Shown: one piece after another, positions 25,351-34,364 of the stretch
Layout: every line of letters starts with the position of its first letter
Position numbering within the stretch: position 1 is the first letter of the stretch
DNA from: Myxococcus virescens
GTDB taxonomy: Bacteria > Myxococcota > Myxococcia > Myxococcales > Myxococcaceae
DNA: 64,000 nucleotides
Assembly: GCF_900101905.1 (NCBI RefSeq)
Contig: NZ_FNAJ01000014.1
Coordinates: 62,001 to 126,000, forward strand
Direction of reading: 5' to 3'
The notes under the pieces: model-generated
Databases searched by the model: none
What the model was told of the DNA's origin: nothing
What the model saw: only the letters and a program-made list of their open reading frames with translations
Translations under genes and position numbers: made by a program

Positions 25351-25439
25351 GGCGATTCCGCCCCTGAATCCGGTTGCTCCGTCACGGCGCGCACGGGTCT
25401 AACGAATGACCGTGCTGGCGAAGCGGAGGCGGAATCGCC
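25351..25439. terminator. spaced inverted repeat between convergent genes
   Basis: GGCGATTCCGCC (25351-25362) recurs as its exact reverse complement GGCGGAATCGCC at 25428-25439, with a weaker GCACGG/CCGTGC hairpin nested between. It lies between the convergent lipoprotein and dehydratase genes, so a shared terminator is the simplest reading. It could also mark the edge of a transferred segment. Confidence 0.4.
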
Positions 25440-25482
25440 CTCGAAGGCTCAGGGAGAGCCATGAGTTCCGCTCGACCCGCTG

Positions 25483-26403
25483 TCATCGCTCCCGGCGGCT
25501 CAATGCCTGCAGATGCTCAACCGTCGCCGTGACGCCACCGCAGACGATCACCGCGATGCGTGACGCGGCGGCAAGCACCGACGATGCCGCGTCGAGCGCG
25601 GCCAGCGCGGCCCCGCACGCGGGCTCCACCAGAATCCGGTGTTCGTCGAGAAACCGCAGTGAGGCGGCCACTGCTGCTGCATCGGACACAACGATGTTCT
25701 CGACCACATGGCGTGTCGCCCACTCCACCGCCGCATCGCAAGGCCGCTTCGCGCCGAGCGACGTGGCGACACTCGTAATCGCAGGCAATTCGACTGGCCG
25801 CCCCTGCGCAATCGAGCGCGCATAGCAGTCTGCGCCTTGGGTCTCGGCCGCGACAACCGGCACATCGCCCCAGCCATTGCGAGCCAGTCCTTCGAGAACG
25901 CCGCACAGCAACCCACCGCCGCCAACTGCCAGCACGACGGCGTCGGGCTTCGGTCCGGCTGCCGCCATCTCGTCGATCATCGTTGAATGGCCCTGCCACA
26001 GCGCTGGCTCGTCGAATGGATGCACGAACGCGTCATGAGGGCTGAGCACGGATTGCGCAAACATGTTCGCCTCTGCCCAAGACGCGCCGTGGACGATCAA
26101 CTCCGCGCCTTCGAGACGGATCAGGTCGCGTGCGCGCGCGGACGTGCTCTCCGGAACAACGACGAGCACCGGCACGCCGAGTTCGCGACCCGAATAGGCG
26201 ACCGCAATGCCCGCATTGCCACCCGACGACGACACGAAGCGGCGGATGCCTGCCGCGCGCCGCGCGTCACATACCGCACCGACGCCGCGCAGCTTGAACG
26301 AGCCGGACGGCTGCATCGCCTCGAGCTTGAACAAGACGTCTTTGCCGAGCCGACGGGATGCAGCTTGCGAACGGATGTAAGGCGTCTGGATATGAAGTGG
26401 CAT
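25483..26403 (-). CDS. PLP-dependent serine/threonine dehydratase
   Basis: 306-aa fold-type II PLP enzyme. Schiff-base Lys in PSGSFKLRG, substrate loop SSSGGNAG, and the glycine-rich phosphate cradle VGGGGLLCG. The size and the absence of a C-terminal ACT domain fit the short catabolic L-serine/L-threonine dehydratases that give pyruvate or 2-oxobutyrate plus ammonia. It is divergent from a LysR gene 145 bp away. Codon use (GCG/GCA, CGC, TCG) recalls Burkholderia-like DNA and suggests transfer together with the LysR gene (inference). Confidence 0.88.
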   Translation of the reverse strand: MPLHIQTPYIRSQAASRRLGKDVLFKLEAMQPSGSFKLRGVGAVCDARRAAGIRRFVSSSGGNAGIAVAYSGRELGVPVLVVVPESTSARARDLIRLEGAELIVHGASWAEANMFAQSVLSPHDAFVHPFDEPALWQGHSTMIDEMAAAGPKPDAVVLAVGGGGLLCGVLEGLARNGWGDVPVVAAETQGADCYARSIAQGRPVELPAITSVATSLGAKRPCDAAVEWATRHVVENIVVSDAAAVAASLRFLDEHRILVEPACGAALAALDAASSVLAAASRIAVIVCGGVTATVEHLQALSRRER

Positions 26404-26548
26404 CTATCGAAGTGCGACACACGTCTGCAACATGCGGACAGTTGTCGTGCCCCTGGACAACCTAAGCCGCGCCACTCATACTTTCCAATACTCTTCAGTG
26501 CAGCCCGTCATGCCTATTGAGTATATCGACGGAACGGACAGGCATCTC
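26404..26548. promoter_or_regulatory. divergent dehydratase/LysR promoter region
   Basis: An AT-richer spacer. ATACTC (26488-26493) and GAGTAT (26519-26524) form an inverted repeat that could be part of a LysR binding site. The assignment is weak. Confidence 0.3.
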
Positions 26549-27448
26549 ATGCGACAGGTCGAACTGCGCCATCTGCGCTACTTTGTGGCGGTCGCTGAGG
26601 CCGGCAGCATGATGGCCGGCGCCCGCGCAGTCGGGATTGTTCAACCCGCGCTTTCCCGGCAGATCCGCGAGCTCGAGGAAGCGGTCGGCACCCCGCTGCT
26701 CAGCCGCCGCTCGACGGGCATCGCACTCACAGCAGCCGGCGCGAGCTTCCTGCAGGACGCGACACGCCTACTCTCCGAATTGCAGGGTAGCCGCGAACGT
26801 GCGCTGCGCAGCGCGGCCGGTCAGCTCGGCGAGCTGCGTCTCGGCGTGCTACCGAATTACTTCCCGTTGCCGATGGTGTCGAACGCCCTCAAGGCCTTCC
26901 GGAGCGCCTGCCCGGACGTCATGCTGTCGATCTCGCCAATGTTATCAGCCGAGCAGGCAACCGCGATATCACGCGGCGATCTCGATGGCGGCATCATGGC
27001 GTGGCGACAGAGCGAGGCATCGCATCTGTCAGGCATGCGGCTGCTACGCGACCGATTCGTGCTCGCGATGCCATCCACGCCGGGCCAGCGCTTCCGCGCG
27101 CCTCGTCAACTGGCTGAACTCGCCGGCGCGCCGTTCGTCTGGTTCGACCCACTCCGGTCCGCAGCGCATCACCGGTTCCTACTCGAGCAGTGCCGGCGGG
27201 CCGGCTTCACGCCGCGCATCGCGCAGGTCGGCAGCGACATCCCGACGCTCATCGGACTCGTCGCAGCCGGAATGGGCTACGCATTCGTGCCAGAGAGCAT
27301 TTCACCAACGTGCCCGCGCACGGTGCGGCTGGTCCCGATTGACGAGCTCGACGGCCGCTTCGACGTCGAATTCGTGTACGACGGCCAAGCGAACTCGCCG
27401 GTCGTGCAGCAATTCCTCGCGGCGCTGCGCACGACCGCCAACACATGA
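26549..27448 (+). CDS. LysR-family transcriptional regulator
   Basis: 299 aa. HTH at about residues 6-45 (LRHLRYFVAVAEAGSMMAGARAVGIVQPALSRQIRELEE), then a CbbR/NAC-like effector domain (GELRLGVLPNYFPLPMVSNAL, VGSDIPTLIGLVAAGMGYAFVPE). The ATG at 26549 (MRQVELRHLRYF) fits the family start; the earlier ATG at 26510 is an alternative. It is divergent from the serine/threonine dehydratase and its likely regulator. Confidence 0.9.
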   Translation: MRQVELRHLRYFVAVAEAGSMMAGARAVGIVQPALSRQIRELEEAVGTPLLSRRSTGIALTAAGASFLQDATRLLSELQGSRERALRSAAGQLGELRLGVLPNYFPLPMVSNALKAFRSACPDVMLSISPMLSAEQATAISRGDLDGGIMAWRQSEASHLSGMRLLRDRFVLAMPSTPGQRFRAPRQLAELAGAPFVWFDPLRSAAHHRFLLEQCRRAGFTPRIAQVGSDIPTLIGLVAAGMGYAFVPESISPTCPRTVRLVPIDELDGRFDVEFVYDGQANSPVVQQFLAALRTTANT

Positions 27449-27606
27449 GCGGGCCCCCACTGGAGGTCGCAGCGTCGACAAGCGCTGCGTGCCACGTGGG
27501 GCACAAGCTGGTCAGCTCGGCACGTCAGCCGAGGCGACAACATCCCTGACACAGGGGGCACGTGCCCTGGCCAGGTGGGGCTGGGGAGTGGTTGCACCTC
27601 GAGCGC

Positions 27607-29451
27607 CTAGTGCATGCTCGCGGCGGCCATGGCGGTGAACGACACGTCCCGCCCTGCCCGCTTGGCCTCCAGCAACACAGCGCTGTTGATGAGCCCGACA
27701 TGGGAGAACGCCTGTGGGAAGTTGCCAAGCTGGCGGTGCAGCCCGGGGTGGTACTCCTCGGCCAGCAGCCCGAGGTCGTTCCGGATGGAGACGAGGCGCT
27801 GGAACAGCGCCCCCGCCTCGTCGAGGCGGCCAACCATGGTGTAGTTGTCGACGAGCCAGAAGCTGCAGATGAGGAACGTGGCCTCATGGCCCGCAAGTCC
27901 GTCCACGCCCGTCTCGGTCAAGTAGCGCTCCACAAACCCAGCCTTGGTGAGGCCCTTCTCGATGGCGGCGACAGTGCCCAACATGCGCGGGTCATCCGCA
28001 GGCAGGAAGCCCAAGTGCGGAATCAGGAGCACGCTCGCGTCGAGGGCGTCCGAGCCATAGGACTGCGTGAAGGCTCCCACGCGCGAGTTGTAGGCACGCG
28101 CCAGGATGTCGGCGCGGATCTCCTCGCGCAGCGCGCGCCAGCGGGGCAGGCGCTTCTTCAGCTTCTCCGGCGCGTTGGCACCGAACTGCTCGACGAAGCG
28201 GACGCCTCGATCCACCGCGACCCACGCCATGAGCTTCGAGTGCGTGAAATGGAGCAGGCGCTTGCTGCGGATCTCCCAGATGCCCTCGTCCGGACGCTGC
28301 CAGCTCTTCTCCACGAAGTCGACGAGCACCTTCAGCGTGTCCCAGGGGAGCGATCCTGCCTCCGGCACCCCGTACACGCGCGCCTCATACATCGCGTTCA
28401 GCGTTTCACCGTAGACGTCCAGTTGGAACTGGCCGTACGCGCCATTCCCGATGCGCACCGGCCGAGACTCCTCGTAACCGGGAAGCCATGGCAGCTCGAT
28501 CTCGGGGAGACGGTGCTCGCCGGCGACGCCGTACATGATCTGCGCCTCAGCCGGAGCGCCAGCGACGGCACGCAGCAGCCAGTCGCGCCAGGCCCGCGCC
28601 TCATCGAGGTAGCCTCCTCGCATCAGCGCCTCGAGCGTGAGGGATGCGTCTCGAAGCCAGCAGTAGCGGTAGTCCCAGTTTCGGACTCCGCCGAGTTCTT
28701 CGGGGAGCGACGTGGTCGGTGCCGCGACGATGCCTCCGGTCGGCGCATAGGTGAGCGCCTTCAAGGTGATGAGCGAGCGCACCACGGCGTCGCGAAAAGA
28801 GCCCTCGTATCGGCACCGGCTCGCCCATTCACGCCAGTACTGCTCAGTCCGCACCAGGTCCCGCTCCGCATCGACAGGGTGCTCCGGCGCAGCCATGTGC
28901 GACGCATAGAACGTCAGCGAGCAGGGGAGCCGCTCCCCTGCGCGGACGACAAAGTCCGCTTCCAGGCGAGCCTCATCCCAGTCCGGTACGAGCGGAACCG
29001 GGCTGCTGAATGCGAGCGCGTCCGGCCCCGAGGTCAGGGTGGCGCGGTGACTGCTGCACTGAATCCAGGGGGTCAACTTGCCATAGGCAAAGCGCACCTT
29101 GAGGTCGGAATGCATCGGGACCTCACCTTCGAGCCCCTCGACGATGCGGATGATGTCGTGCTCAGTCTCCCCCGGAGGCATGAAGTCGATGATGCGCGCC
29201 CGGCCGCCGTCACAGGTCACCTCCGTCTCCAACACCAACGTCTCCGGCCGGTAGCGCTGCTGGACGGCCCGGACCTCCGCCGCGGGCCGGAGGCTCCAGT
29301 AGCCATGTTCGTTTGTGCCGAGCAACTTGGCGAAGCAGGCATCGGAGTCGATGCGCGGCAGGCACATCCAGTCGATGGAGCCGCTCCGTGATACCAGTGC
29401 AATGGTCGTCAGGTCGCCGATAAGGCCGTAGTGCTCGAGGGGGGATGACAT
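27607..29451 (-). CDS. glycoside hydrolase family 15 protein (trehalase/glucoamylase-like)
   Basis: 614 aa. An N-terminal beta-sandwich (YGLIGDLTTIALVSRSGSIDWMCLPRIDSDACF) precedes the (alpha/alpha)6 barrel of GH15. Conserved blocks: GGVRNWDYRYCWLRDASLTLEAL with the acid-base region, and LLAEEYHPGLHRQLGNFPQAFSH with the C-terminal catalytic Glu. GH15 enzymes of this shape in bacteria hydrolyse trehalose or alpha-glucans to glucose. There is no signal peptide, so it is cytoplasmic. It is 152 bp downstream of a glucose-dehydrogenase-like gene on the same strand, which would use the glucose released. Confidence 0.9.
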   Translation of the reverse strand: MSSPLEHYGLIGDLTTIALVSRSGSIDWMCLPRIDSDACFAKLLGTNEHGYWSLRPAAEVRAVQQRYRPETLVLETEVTCDGGRARIIDFMPPGETEHDIIRIVEGLEGEVPMHSDLKVRFAYGKLTPWIQCSSHRATLTSGPDALAFSSPVPLVPDWDEARLEADFVVRAGERLPCSLTFYASHMAAPEHPVDAERDLVRTEQYWREWASRCRYEGSFRDAVVRSLITLKALTYAPTGGIVAAPTTSLPEELGGVRNWDYRYCWLRDASLTLEALMRGGYLDEARAWRDWLLRAVAGAPAEAQIMYGVAGEHRLPEIELPWLPGYEESRPVRIGNGAYGQFQLDVYGETLNAMYEARVYGVPEAGSLPWDTLKVLVDFVEKSWQRPDEGIWEIRSKRLLHFTHSKLMAWVAVDRGVRFVEQFGANAPEKLKKRLPRWRALREEIRADILARAYNSRVGAFTQSYGSDALDASVLLIPHLGFLPADDPRMLGTVAAIEKGLTKAGFVERYLTETGVDGLAGHEATFLICSFWLVDNYTMVGRLDEAGALFQRLVSIRNDLGLLAEEYHPGLHRQLGNFPQAFSHVGLINSAVLLEAKRAGRDVSFTAMAAASMH

Positions 29452-29603
29452 GTCTGGACATTGGGATGTGAGACGGGCTCGCGCAACGCGCCGCTCCGGC
29501 GCACCCGGGCAGCGGAGTGAGCCTCAGCTGCGTCGGCCCGCCATCACATGGCTCCGGGCCGGCGGCGAAGCAGGCCCCAGGCCGGAGCCTCAGGACGCCT
29601 CAC

Positions 29604-30689
29604 TCATGAAGCCAACTGAACCACCTGCTTGATGCCACCTGCCCCCTTGAGGAGCGCGGGCGTCTCCTGGATGGGAACCCGATGGGTCATGAGGGCGCGC
29701 ACGCTCTGCGGGAACAAGAACATCGCTTGCTCCAGCTCGCGGAGCGCCAGCTCGTAAGCGCTCCGGCTCGCGTTCACGGTCCCGAGGAGCAGTTGGTTCC
29801 TCAGCACGATGTTGCGCATCAGGGTGTCGGTATCCACGGGGTTCGGGCCGCCGTGCGCGGGGATGCCTGTGAAGATGAAGAGCCCATTGGGCCCCAGCGC
29901 ATCGATGGCCGCGAACGCGACCTTCGACACGCCCACAGCCTCGTAGATGATGTCGAACGTCCCGACCTTCTTTCCGAGCTCCCCGAGGGGCACGTCCTGT
30001 CCGGAGACGTAGGTGGCACCGAAGGAGCGGATGAGGTTCGCGCGCTCGCTGGCCGCGGGCTCCAGGGAGTAGACGAAGGTGTCAAAGTGGTTCACCACCA
30101 TGCTCATGGCGCCCAGGAGCCCCACCGGCCCGGCGCCGAGAGCCAGCGCTCGCACGCGTGCGCGCTCCCAGGGCAGCCTCCGCTGAATGGCCTGTACTTG
30201 CTCCGCGGCCTTGGCGGCCACGGAGAGCGGCTCGACCAGCACCGCCACGTCGGAGAGCTGGCGGGGCACCACGACCAGGTGCCCCTCCTCTTCCACCACC
30301 CACTCCTGGAGGAAGCCGTGCGCCGCCTTGATGCCCCGCTCCCGGAAATCCCCTGTGACACAGAAGTCCTGACGCTCCGCGCGACAGGGATGACAGCGCG
30401 CATGAGGACAGGGCCGGCGAACGGTGGGGACCACGAGGTCTCCCTCGCGGACCAGGGTGACGTCCGGGCCCGTCGCCACCACTTTCGCGAGCGCCTCGTG
30501 CCCGAGAATGAGGTGGTCGGAGTCCGGAGGAGGCGTCCCGTATTCAAAGGCACCGATCTCCCGGTCCGTGCCGCAGATGCCCACTTCGAGGACCTTCAGG
30601 AGCACCTGAGAGCCCGTCACGGGCCGAGGCTCCGGCGAGTCGACGAGGCGAACCTCGCGCGTCCCTGGAAACACTGCCACCGCATGCAT
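29604..30689 (-). CDS. glucose 1-dehydrogenase-like MDR enzyme
   Basis: 361 aa. The layout is that of archaeal-type glucose dehydrogenases: ICGTDREIGAFEYGTPPP near the N-terminus, LGHEALAKV, a structural-zinc loop CPHARCHPCRAERQDFC (four Cys), and a C-terminal nucleotide domain with LGAGPVGLLGAM. Expected reaction: D-glucose (or another aldose) to the lactone with NAD(P). It is followed on the same strand by the GH15 enzyme. A 15-bp palindrome at 30763-30777 lies about 75 bases upstream of the start. Confidence 0.82.
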   Translation of the reverse strand: MHAVAVFPGTREVRLVDSPEPRPVTGSQVLLKVLEVGICGTDREIGAFEYGTPPPDSDHLILGHEALAKVVATGPDVTLVREGDLVVPTVRRPCPHARCHPCRAERQDFCVTGDFRERGIKAAHGFLQEWVVEEEGHLVVVPRQLSDVAVLVEPLSVAAKAAEQVQAIQRRLPWERARVRALALGAGPVGLLGAMSMVVNHFDTFVYSLEPAASERANLIRSFGATYVSGQDVPLGELGKKVGTFDIIYEAVGVSKVAFAAIDALGPNGLFIFTGIPAHGGPNPVDTDTLMRNIVLRNQLLLGTVNASRSAYELALRELEQAMFLFPQSVRALMTHRVPIQETPALLKGAGGIKQVVQLAS

Positions 30690-31092
30690 GCCGCACCTCG
30701 CTCAATGACGGGTCTGTCTTTCAAATAGGCACGCCCTCGCGACGGAAAGCCTGGGCCGGACAGCCGCACCGTGCGGCAGTTCCACGCCCTCGTGAGCCGG
30801 GCAGTACGAGTCGGCTCCCTGCCCCCGCCAGGCGACAGCTTGATTCGCAGGTGAGCGGTGCACACCGATGTGCCAGGGCGACGAATGACACGAAGGGGGC
30901 GTTTCGCAGCCAGGCTTGGTGGAACAACGATGCAAGCCCGATGAGGCCCCCGCCTACCGGCCGGGCGCTCATCCGACGGGCGGCGGAGCGACACCGCCGA
31001 TGCACCATCCATCCTGAACGCCAGCCCCGAAGCCGCGCCGCCCCCGGATGAGCCCCCGCCCGAGGGCAGCAATACGCACACGGAGGAGCGCC
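30690..31092. promoter_or_regulatory. divergent spacer with a 15-bp palindrome
   Basis: About 403 bases between the glucose dehydrogenase and aldo/keto reductase genes. GCCGCAC at 30763-30769 and GTGCGGC at 30771-30777 form an odd-length palindrome around a single C, a likely protein-binding site. No gene is recognised here. Confidence 0.4.
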
Positions 31093-32118
31093 ATGGAGTA
31101 CGCATCGATTCTCGGCATTTCGGCCCCTACCAGCCGCGTGGGCCTGGGCACCTGGGCCATGGGCGGGTCGCAGTGGGGTGGCACCGACGACGACGAGTCG
31201 GTGCGGACCATCCACGCAGCGCTCGACCTGGGCATCACGCTCATCGACACCGCGCCGGCCTACGGCTTCGGGCACTCAGAGGAAGTCGTGGGCAGGGCGC
31301 TCGCCGAACGAGGCGGGCGCGAACTGGTCGTCGTGGCCACCAAGGTGGGCCTGGAGCGGCGCGGGGACGGAGTCATCCGCAACTCGTCGCGACAACAGGT
31401 CATCCAGGAGCTCGAGGTCTCGCTGAGGCGCCTGCGCACCGACTACGTCGACCTCTACCAGGTCCATTGGCCGGACTTCTCCACGCCCTATGAGGAGACT
31501 GCCCAGGCGCTGCTCGACCTCCAGCGCGCCGGAAAGGTCCGCGCGATCGGCGTCTCCAACTACTCCATCGAGGCGATGGAGCGGTTCCGGCGTGTGGCGC
31601 CGCTCGCCTCGGCGCAGCCCCCGCTCAACCTCTTCGAGCGGGAAGCCCTGGAGGACATCATCCCCTGGTGCCGCACGAATGGCGTGGCCACCCTCACCTA
31701 CGGCGCACTCTGCCGGGGACTGCTGGCCGGGACGATGAACGAGAACACCCGGTTTGAAGGAGACGACCTGCGAAAGACCGACCCCAAGTTCCTGCCGCCG
31801 CGCTACGCACAGTACCTGCAGGCCGTCCAGCGGCTCGCGCAGTTCGCGCGCGAGCGCTACGACAAGGGCGTGCTCCCGTTCGCGGTCCGCTGGGTGCTGG
31901 ACCAGCCCGGCGTCACAGCGGCGCTGTGGGGAGCCCGCCACCCCGGCGAGCTGGAGCCACTGCGGGACGTGATGGGCTGGAGACTCGACGACGAGGCCCT
32001 GACGTACACGGACTCGGTGGTGAACGAGTCCGTGCCCGAGCCCGTAGGCCCCGAGTTCATGGCGCCCCCGGAGCGGCGTCCGGAAGAGTCGGGCGAGCGG
32101 CCAGGGGCATCCGTCTGA
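31093..32118 (+). CDS. aldo/keto reductase
   Basis: 341 aa. Tetrad: Asp and Tyr in LIDTAPAYGFG, Lys in VVATKVGL, His in YQVHWPDF. It ends with about 25 extra Pro/Glu-rich residues. GGAGGAG lies about 6 bases upstream of ATG 31093. The motif VRAIGVSNYS and the helical DPKFLPPRYAQYLQAVQRL insert place it with the general-stress/YajO-like reductases. It is convergent with a lipoprotein gene. Confidence 0.9.
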   Translation: MEYASILGISAPTSRVGLGTWAMGGSQWGGTDDDESVRTIHAALDLGITLIDTAPAYGFGHSEEVVGRALAERGGRELVVVATKVGLERRGDGVIRNSSRQQVIQELEVSLRRLRTDYVDLYQVHWPDFSTPYEETAQALLDLQRAGKVRAIGVSNYSIEAMERFRRVAPLASAQPPLNLFEREALEDIIPWCRTNGVATLTYGALCRGLLAGTMNENTRFEGDDLRKTDPKFLPPRYAQYLQAVQRLAQFARERYDKGVLPFAVRWVLDQPGVTAALWGARHPGELEPLRDVMGWRLDDEALTYTDSVVNESVPEPVGPEFMAPPERRPEESGERPGASV

Positions 32119-32122
32119 CCCG

Positions 32123-32148
32123 CGGGCCCCGGCTTTGCCCGAGGCCCG
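32123..32148. terminator. hairpin between convergent genes
   Basis: CGGGCC (32123-32128) pairs with GGCCCG (32143-32148) around a 14-nt loop, between the aldo/keto reductase stop and the end of the opposing lipoprotein gene. Probably a two-way terminator. Confidence 0.4.
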
Positions 32149-32160
32149 TGACGTCCTGGA

Positions 32161-32724
32161 TCAGAAGCACCTTTCCGAGGTATCGAAGGACGAGTTCGCC
32201 ACGTACTTGCAGGTGCAGTTGCTCACCTTGCAGTTGAACGAGGCGTTCTCCTGACAGAGCGAGTCCACCTTGCGCCAGGCCAGGATGGGCATGTCCTCGA
32301 ACTCATCCTCGTGCAGGTACAGCGTGTCCCCCTTGACGGCGAACGCATAACGGAAGGTCCTGTCGTAGGATTCCTCCCTGGTCCCGTAGCAGGAAGTCGT
32401 CGTGGTGATGACCAGGTGGTTCCCATCCACCTTCCAGGTCCCCAGGTCGTTCCCCCAGCTACCGCCCACCTTGAGGACAGACTTGCCCTTGAAGAGCAGG
32501 GCACGCGACTCCTCCGAGCCGCGCTCCAGGCGGTACAGCCCATCAGACACCGAGCCGCCCTTCAGCGCGGGGGCGTCCGTCACCGCCGCCTGGTCCGACT
32601 CCCACGAGGTACACCACCCTATCGCGTCGCACTTGAGCGCGGAGTCCCCATCACCTTCGCTCGAGTCACCACAACCCACCACCAGCATGGAGAAAAGCAC
32701 CAGGTACCGCGTCATCGCCTTCAT
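32161..32724 (-). CDS. Cys-rich putative lipoprotein
   Basis: 187 aa. Signal with lipobox (YLVLFSMLVVGCG), then a Ser/Glu/Asp-rich linker. The domain holds GLYRLERGSEES and GTWKVDGNHLVITTTTSCYG, similar in shape to small lipocalin-like beta-barrels. The C-terminus is Cys-rich (SLCQENASFNCKVSNCTC, last residues RCF). GGGAGGA sits upstream of ATG 32724. Unknown function. Confidence 0.75.
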   Translation of the reverse strand: MKAMTRYLVLFSMLVVGCGDSSEGDGDSALKCDAIGWCTSWESDQAAVTDAPALKGGSVSDGLYRLERGSEESRALLFKGKSVLKVGGSWGNDLGTWKVDGNHLVITTTTSCYGTREESYDRTFRYAFAVKGDTLYLHEDEFEDMPILAWRKVDSLCQENASFNCKVSNCTCKYVANSSFDTSERCF

Positions 32725-33138
32725 GTCGTCCTCCCGAACAGTCGCGGTGGGGCAATGAACACCCCCGCCTGACAGGGAGAGACAGGCCGGGCGACACCGT
32801 TGCAGGAAATCGACCGAGCTGCCCAGGGAGGGAAGGTCCGGCCCTCTGCCAGGAGGCCGCCTGGGTGACGGGACGCCTTGCGCCATCTCCGGGAAATTCG
32901 AACGAAGGCCTGTCACGCGCATCACCCGTGCCGCCTAGGAGGGGCGAGGACGGCACGAGGCCCGTCCCAGAGGACCTTCTTGATGCATGCCGCTGTTGAC
33001 TTCGCGCCGGAGAAGGAACAGGTCGTTTGCGCGGGCCGGAGGGCTCCTGTTCGTGCCCCGATGCCGCTGGGTTGACCGATTCACAGGGGAGCAGGGTGAC
33101 TTCCCTCGAGGTACGGGCCTGAACCGGAAGCATTCAGC
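32725..33138. other. divergent spacer, possible ECF-type promoter
   Basis: About 414 bases. GAACAGG (33016-33022) and CCTGTTC (33046-33052) form a spaced inverted repeat about 90 bases before the sigma-factor gene. The GGAAC in the left arm resembles an ECF -35 element, but no matching -10 is clear. No gene seen. Confidence 0.3.
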
Positions 33139-33672
33139 ATGAGCGTGCGCACGGTCTCTGAACTCGATGCGCTGATGGCACGGCTCGCCGAGGGCGACCG
33201 GGTCGCGTTCACGCGTGTCTTCGAACTGCTCTGGGGCCCCATCCAGAAGCTATGCCTGAGCCTTCTCAGGAACGAAGCAGACGCCGCTGACGCCGGCCAG
33301 GAAGCGATGCACAAGATTCTCGAACGCGCCTCCGACTTCGACAAGACCCGTCCGGCGATGCCCTGGGCTCTCGCCATCGCGGGCTGGGAGTGCCGGACCC
33401 TGGCGCGCCGCCGAGATCGTCGGCGCGAATCCCCCGCGGACGCCATGCCCTCGTGCGCCGGACCTCACGCAGAGGAGGAGTTCCTCCAGCGGGACCTGAC
33501 CGCCGCCGCGATGGCCGCCCTGGGAGCGCTCTCGGAGTTGGACCGCGAGGTACTCATCGCCACGTTCTGGGACGAGGCCGCGTCGGTCTCTGGCGCCACG
33601 CTGCGAAAGCGCCGGGAGCGCGCACTGGACCGGCTCCGAAAGACTTTCAGGAGGCTCTATGGGCTCGACTGA
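33139..33672 (+). CDS. ECF-like sigma factor with short region 4
   Basis: 177 aa. Region 2 is typical (VAFTRVFELLWGPIQKLCLSLLRNEADAADAGQEAMHKILERASDF, residues about 24-69). The C-terminal region 4 begins normally (SELDREVLIATFWDEAAS), but the first helix of the helix-turn-helix is shortened and it runs straight into VSGATLRKRRERALDRLRKTF. Promoter recognition may therefore differ. Its end overlaps the next gene by 14 bp, and the ribosome site of that gene (AGGAGG) lies inside it, so the two are translated together. Confidence 0.75.
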   Translation: MSVRTVSELDALMARLAEGDRVAFTRVFELLWGPIQKLCLSLLRNEADAADAGQEAMHKILERASDFDKTRPAMPWALAIAGWECRTLARRRDRRRESPADAMPSCAGPHAEEEFLQRDLTAAAMAALGALSELDREVLIATFWDEAASVSGATLRKRRERALDRLRKTFRRLYGLD

Positions 33673-34210
33673 CATCCAACTGCTTCAACGACGGGTGCGC
33701 CGGACCTACGAGCTCGCGAGGCTGCGACGCGCGCTCCTCGGCGTGCTCCCGATTGTCGTCGTCACCGCGCTTGCCGCCCTTCTCGCGAGCCGGCCCGCGC
33801 CACCTCTCACGTTCGGCCTGGCGACCGTGCTGATGGGAGCGATGATGCTCTGGCACGGCCGCGATGCGCAGAAGGCGTTCCTGCCTGGCGTCATCGCGGG
33901 GCTCGTCCCGCTCTCGCTCGCGCTCGGCACCGGCGCCCTCCACACCTGTGGCACGGCCAACTGCTCCTACCTGTGCATCCCTGCGTGTGTGCTCGGCGGT
34001 GTGGTCGCGGGCATGGCCGTGTCGGGGGTCAGCCTCCAGCGTCGCGCGGGCCCCTGGTTCTGGGTCTCCGCCTCCGGGCTCGCGCTCCTGACCGGCGCCA
34101 TGGGCTGCGCGTGCATGGGCGCATCGGGTGTCGTCGGCCTTGGCATGGGCTTCGGAGCAGGGATTGTTCCTGGCCTCTTGCGTCGCGCTTTCGGCAAGAA
34201 AGACTCCTGA
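33659..34210 (+). CDS. membrane protein, possible anti-sigma partner
   Basis: 183 aa. A short basic N-terminus of about 25 residues is followed by five hydrophobic segments. Cys clusters lie in the loops (HTCGTANCSYLCIPACV and GCACMG), a possible metal or redox site. It overlaps the sigma gene, the arrangement of anti-sigma factors, and similar all-membrane proteins are found beside ECF genes in myxobacteria. No known anti-sigma motif such as the ZAS motif is present, so the role is inferred from context. Confidence 0.65.
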   Translation: MGSTDIQLLQRRVRRTYELARLRRALLGVLPIVVVTALAALLASRPAPPLTFGLATVLMGAMMLWHGRDAQKAFLPGVIAGLVPLSLALGTGALHTCGTANCSYLCIPACVLGGVVAGMAVSGVSLQRRAGPWFWVSASGLALLTGAMGCACMGASGVVGLGMGFGAGIVPGLLRRAFGKKDS

Positions 34211-34364
34211 ACAAACGCTCTTGATTCTCGAACGCTCGCCGATGCGCGGACTCGCACCATCGCCCTGAATTTCCGTCGGAGCGCGGGCCTCCGCCAAGTC
34301 ATGAGGCGTTCGGCCGCTCGAGAATCGTGAACTCCGGCCTGGCGGAGCCCCTTCAAAGGGAGAC

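Noticed and set aside
27562-29391. A long forward frame opposite the GH15 gene
   Set aside because: The reverse frame has all GH15 blocks; the forward frame has none.
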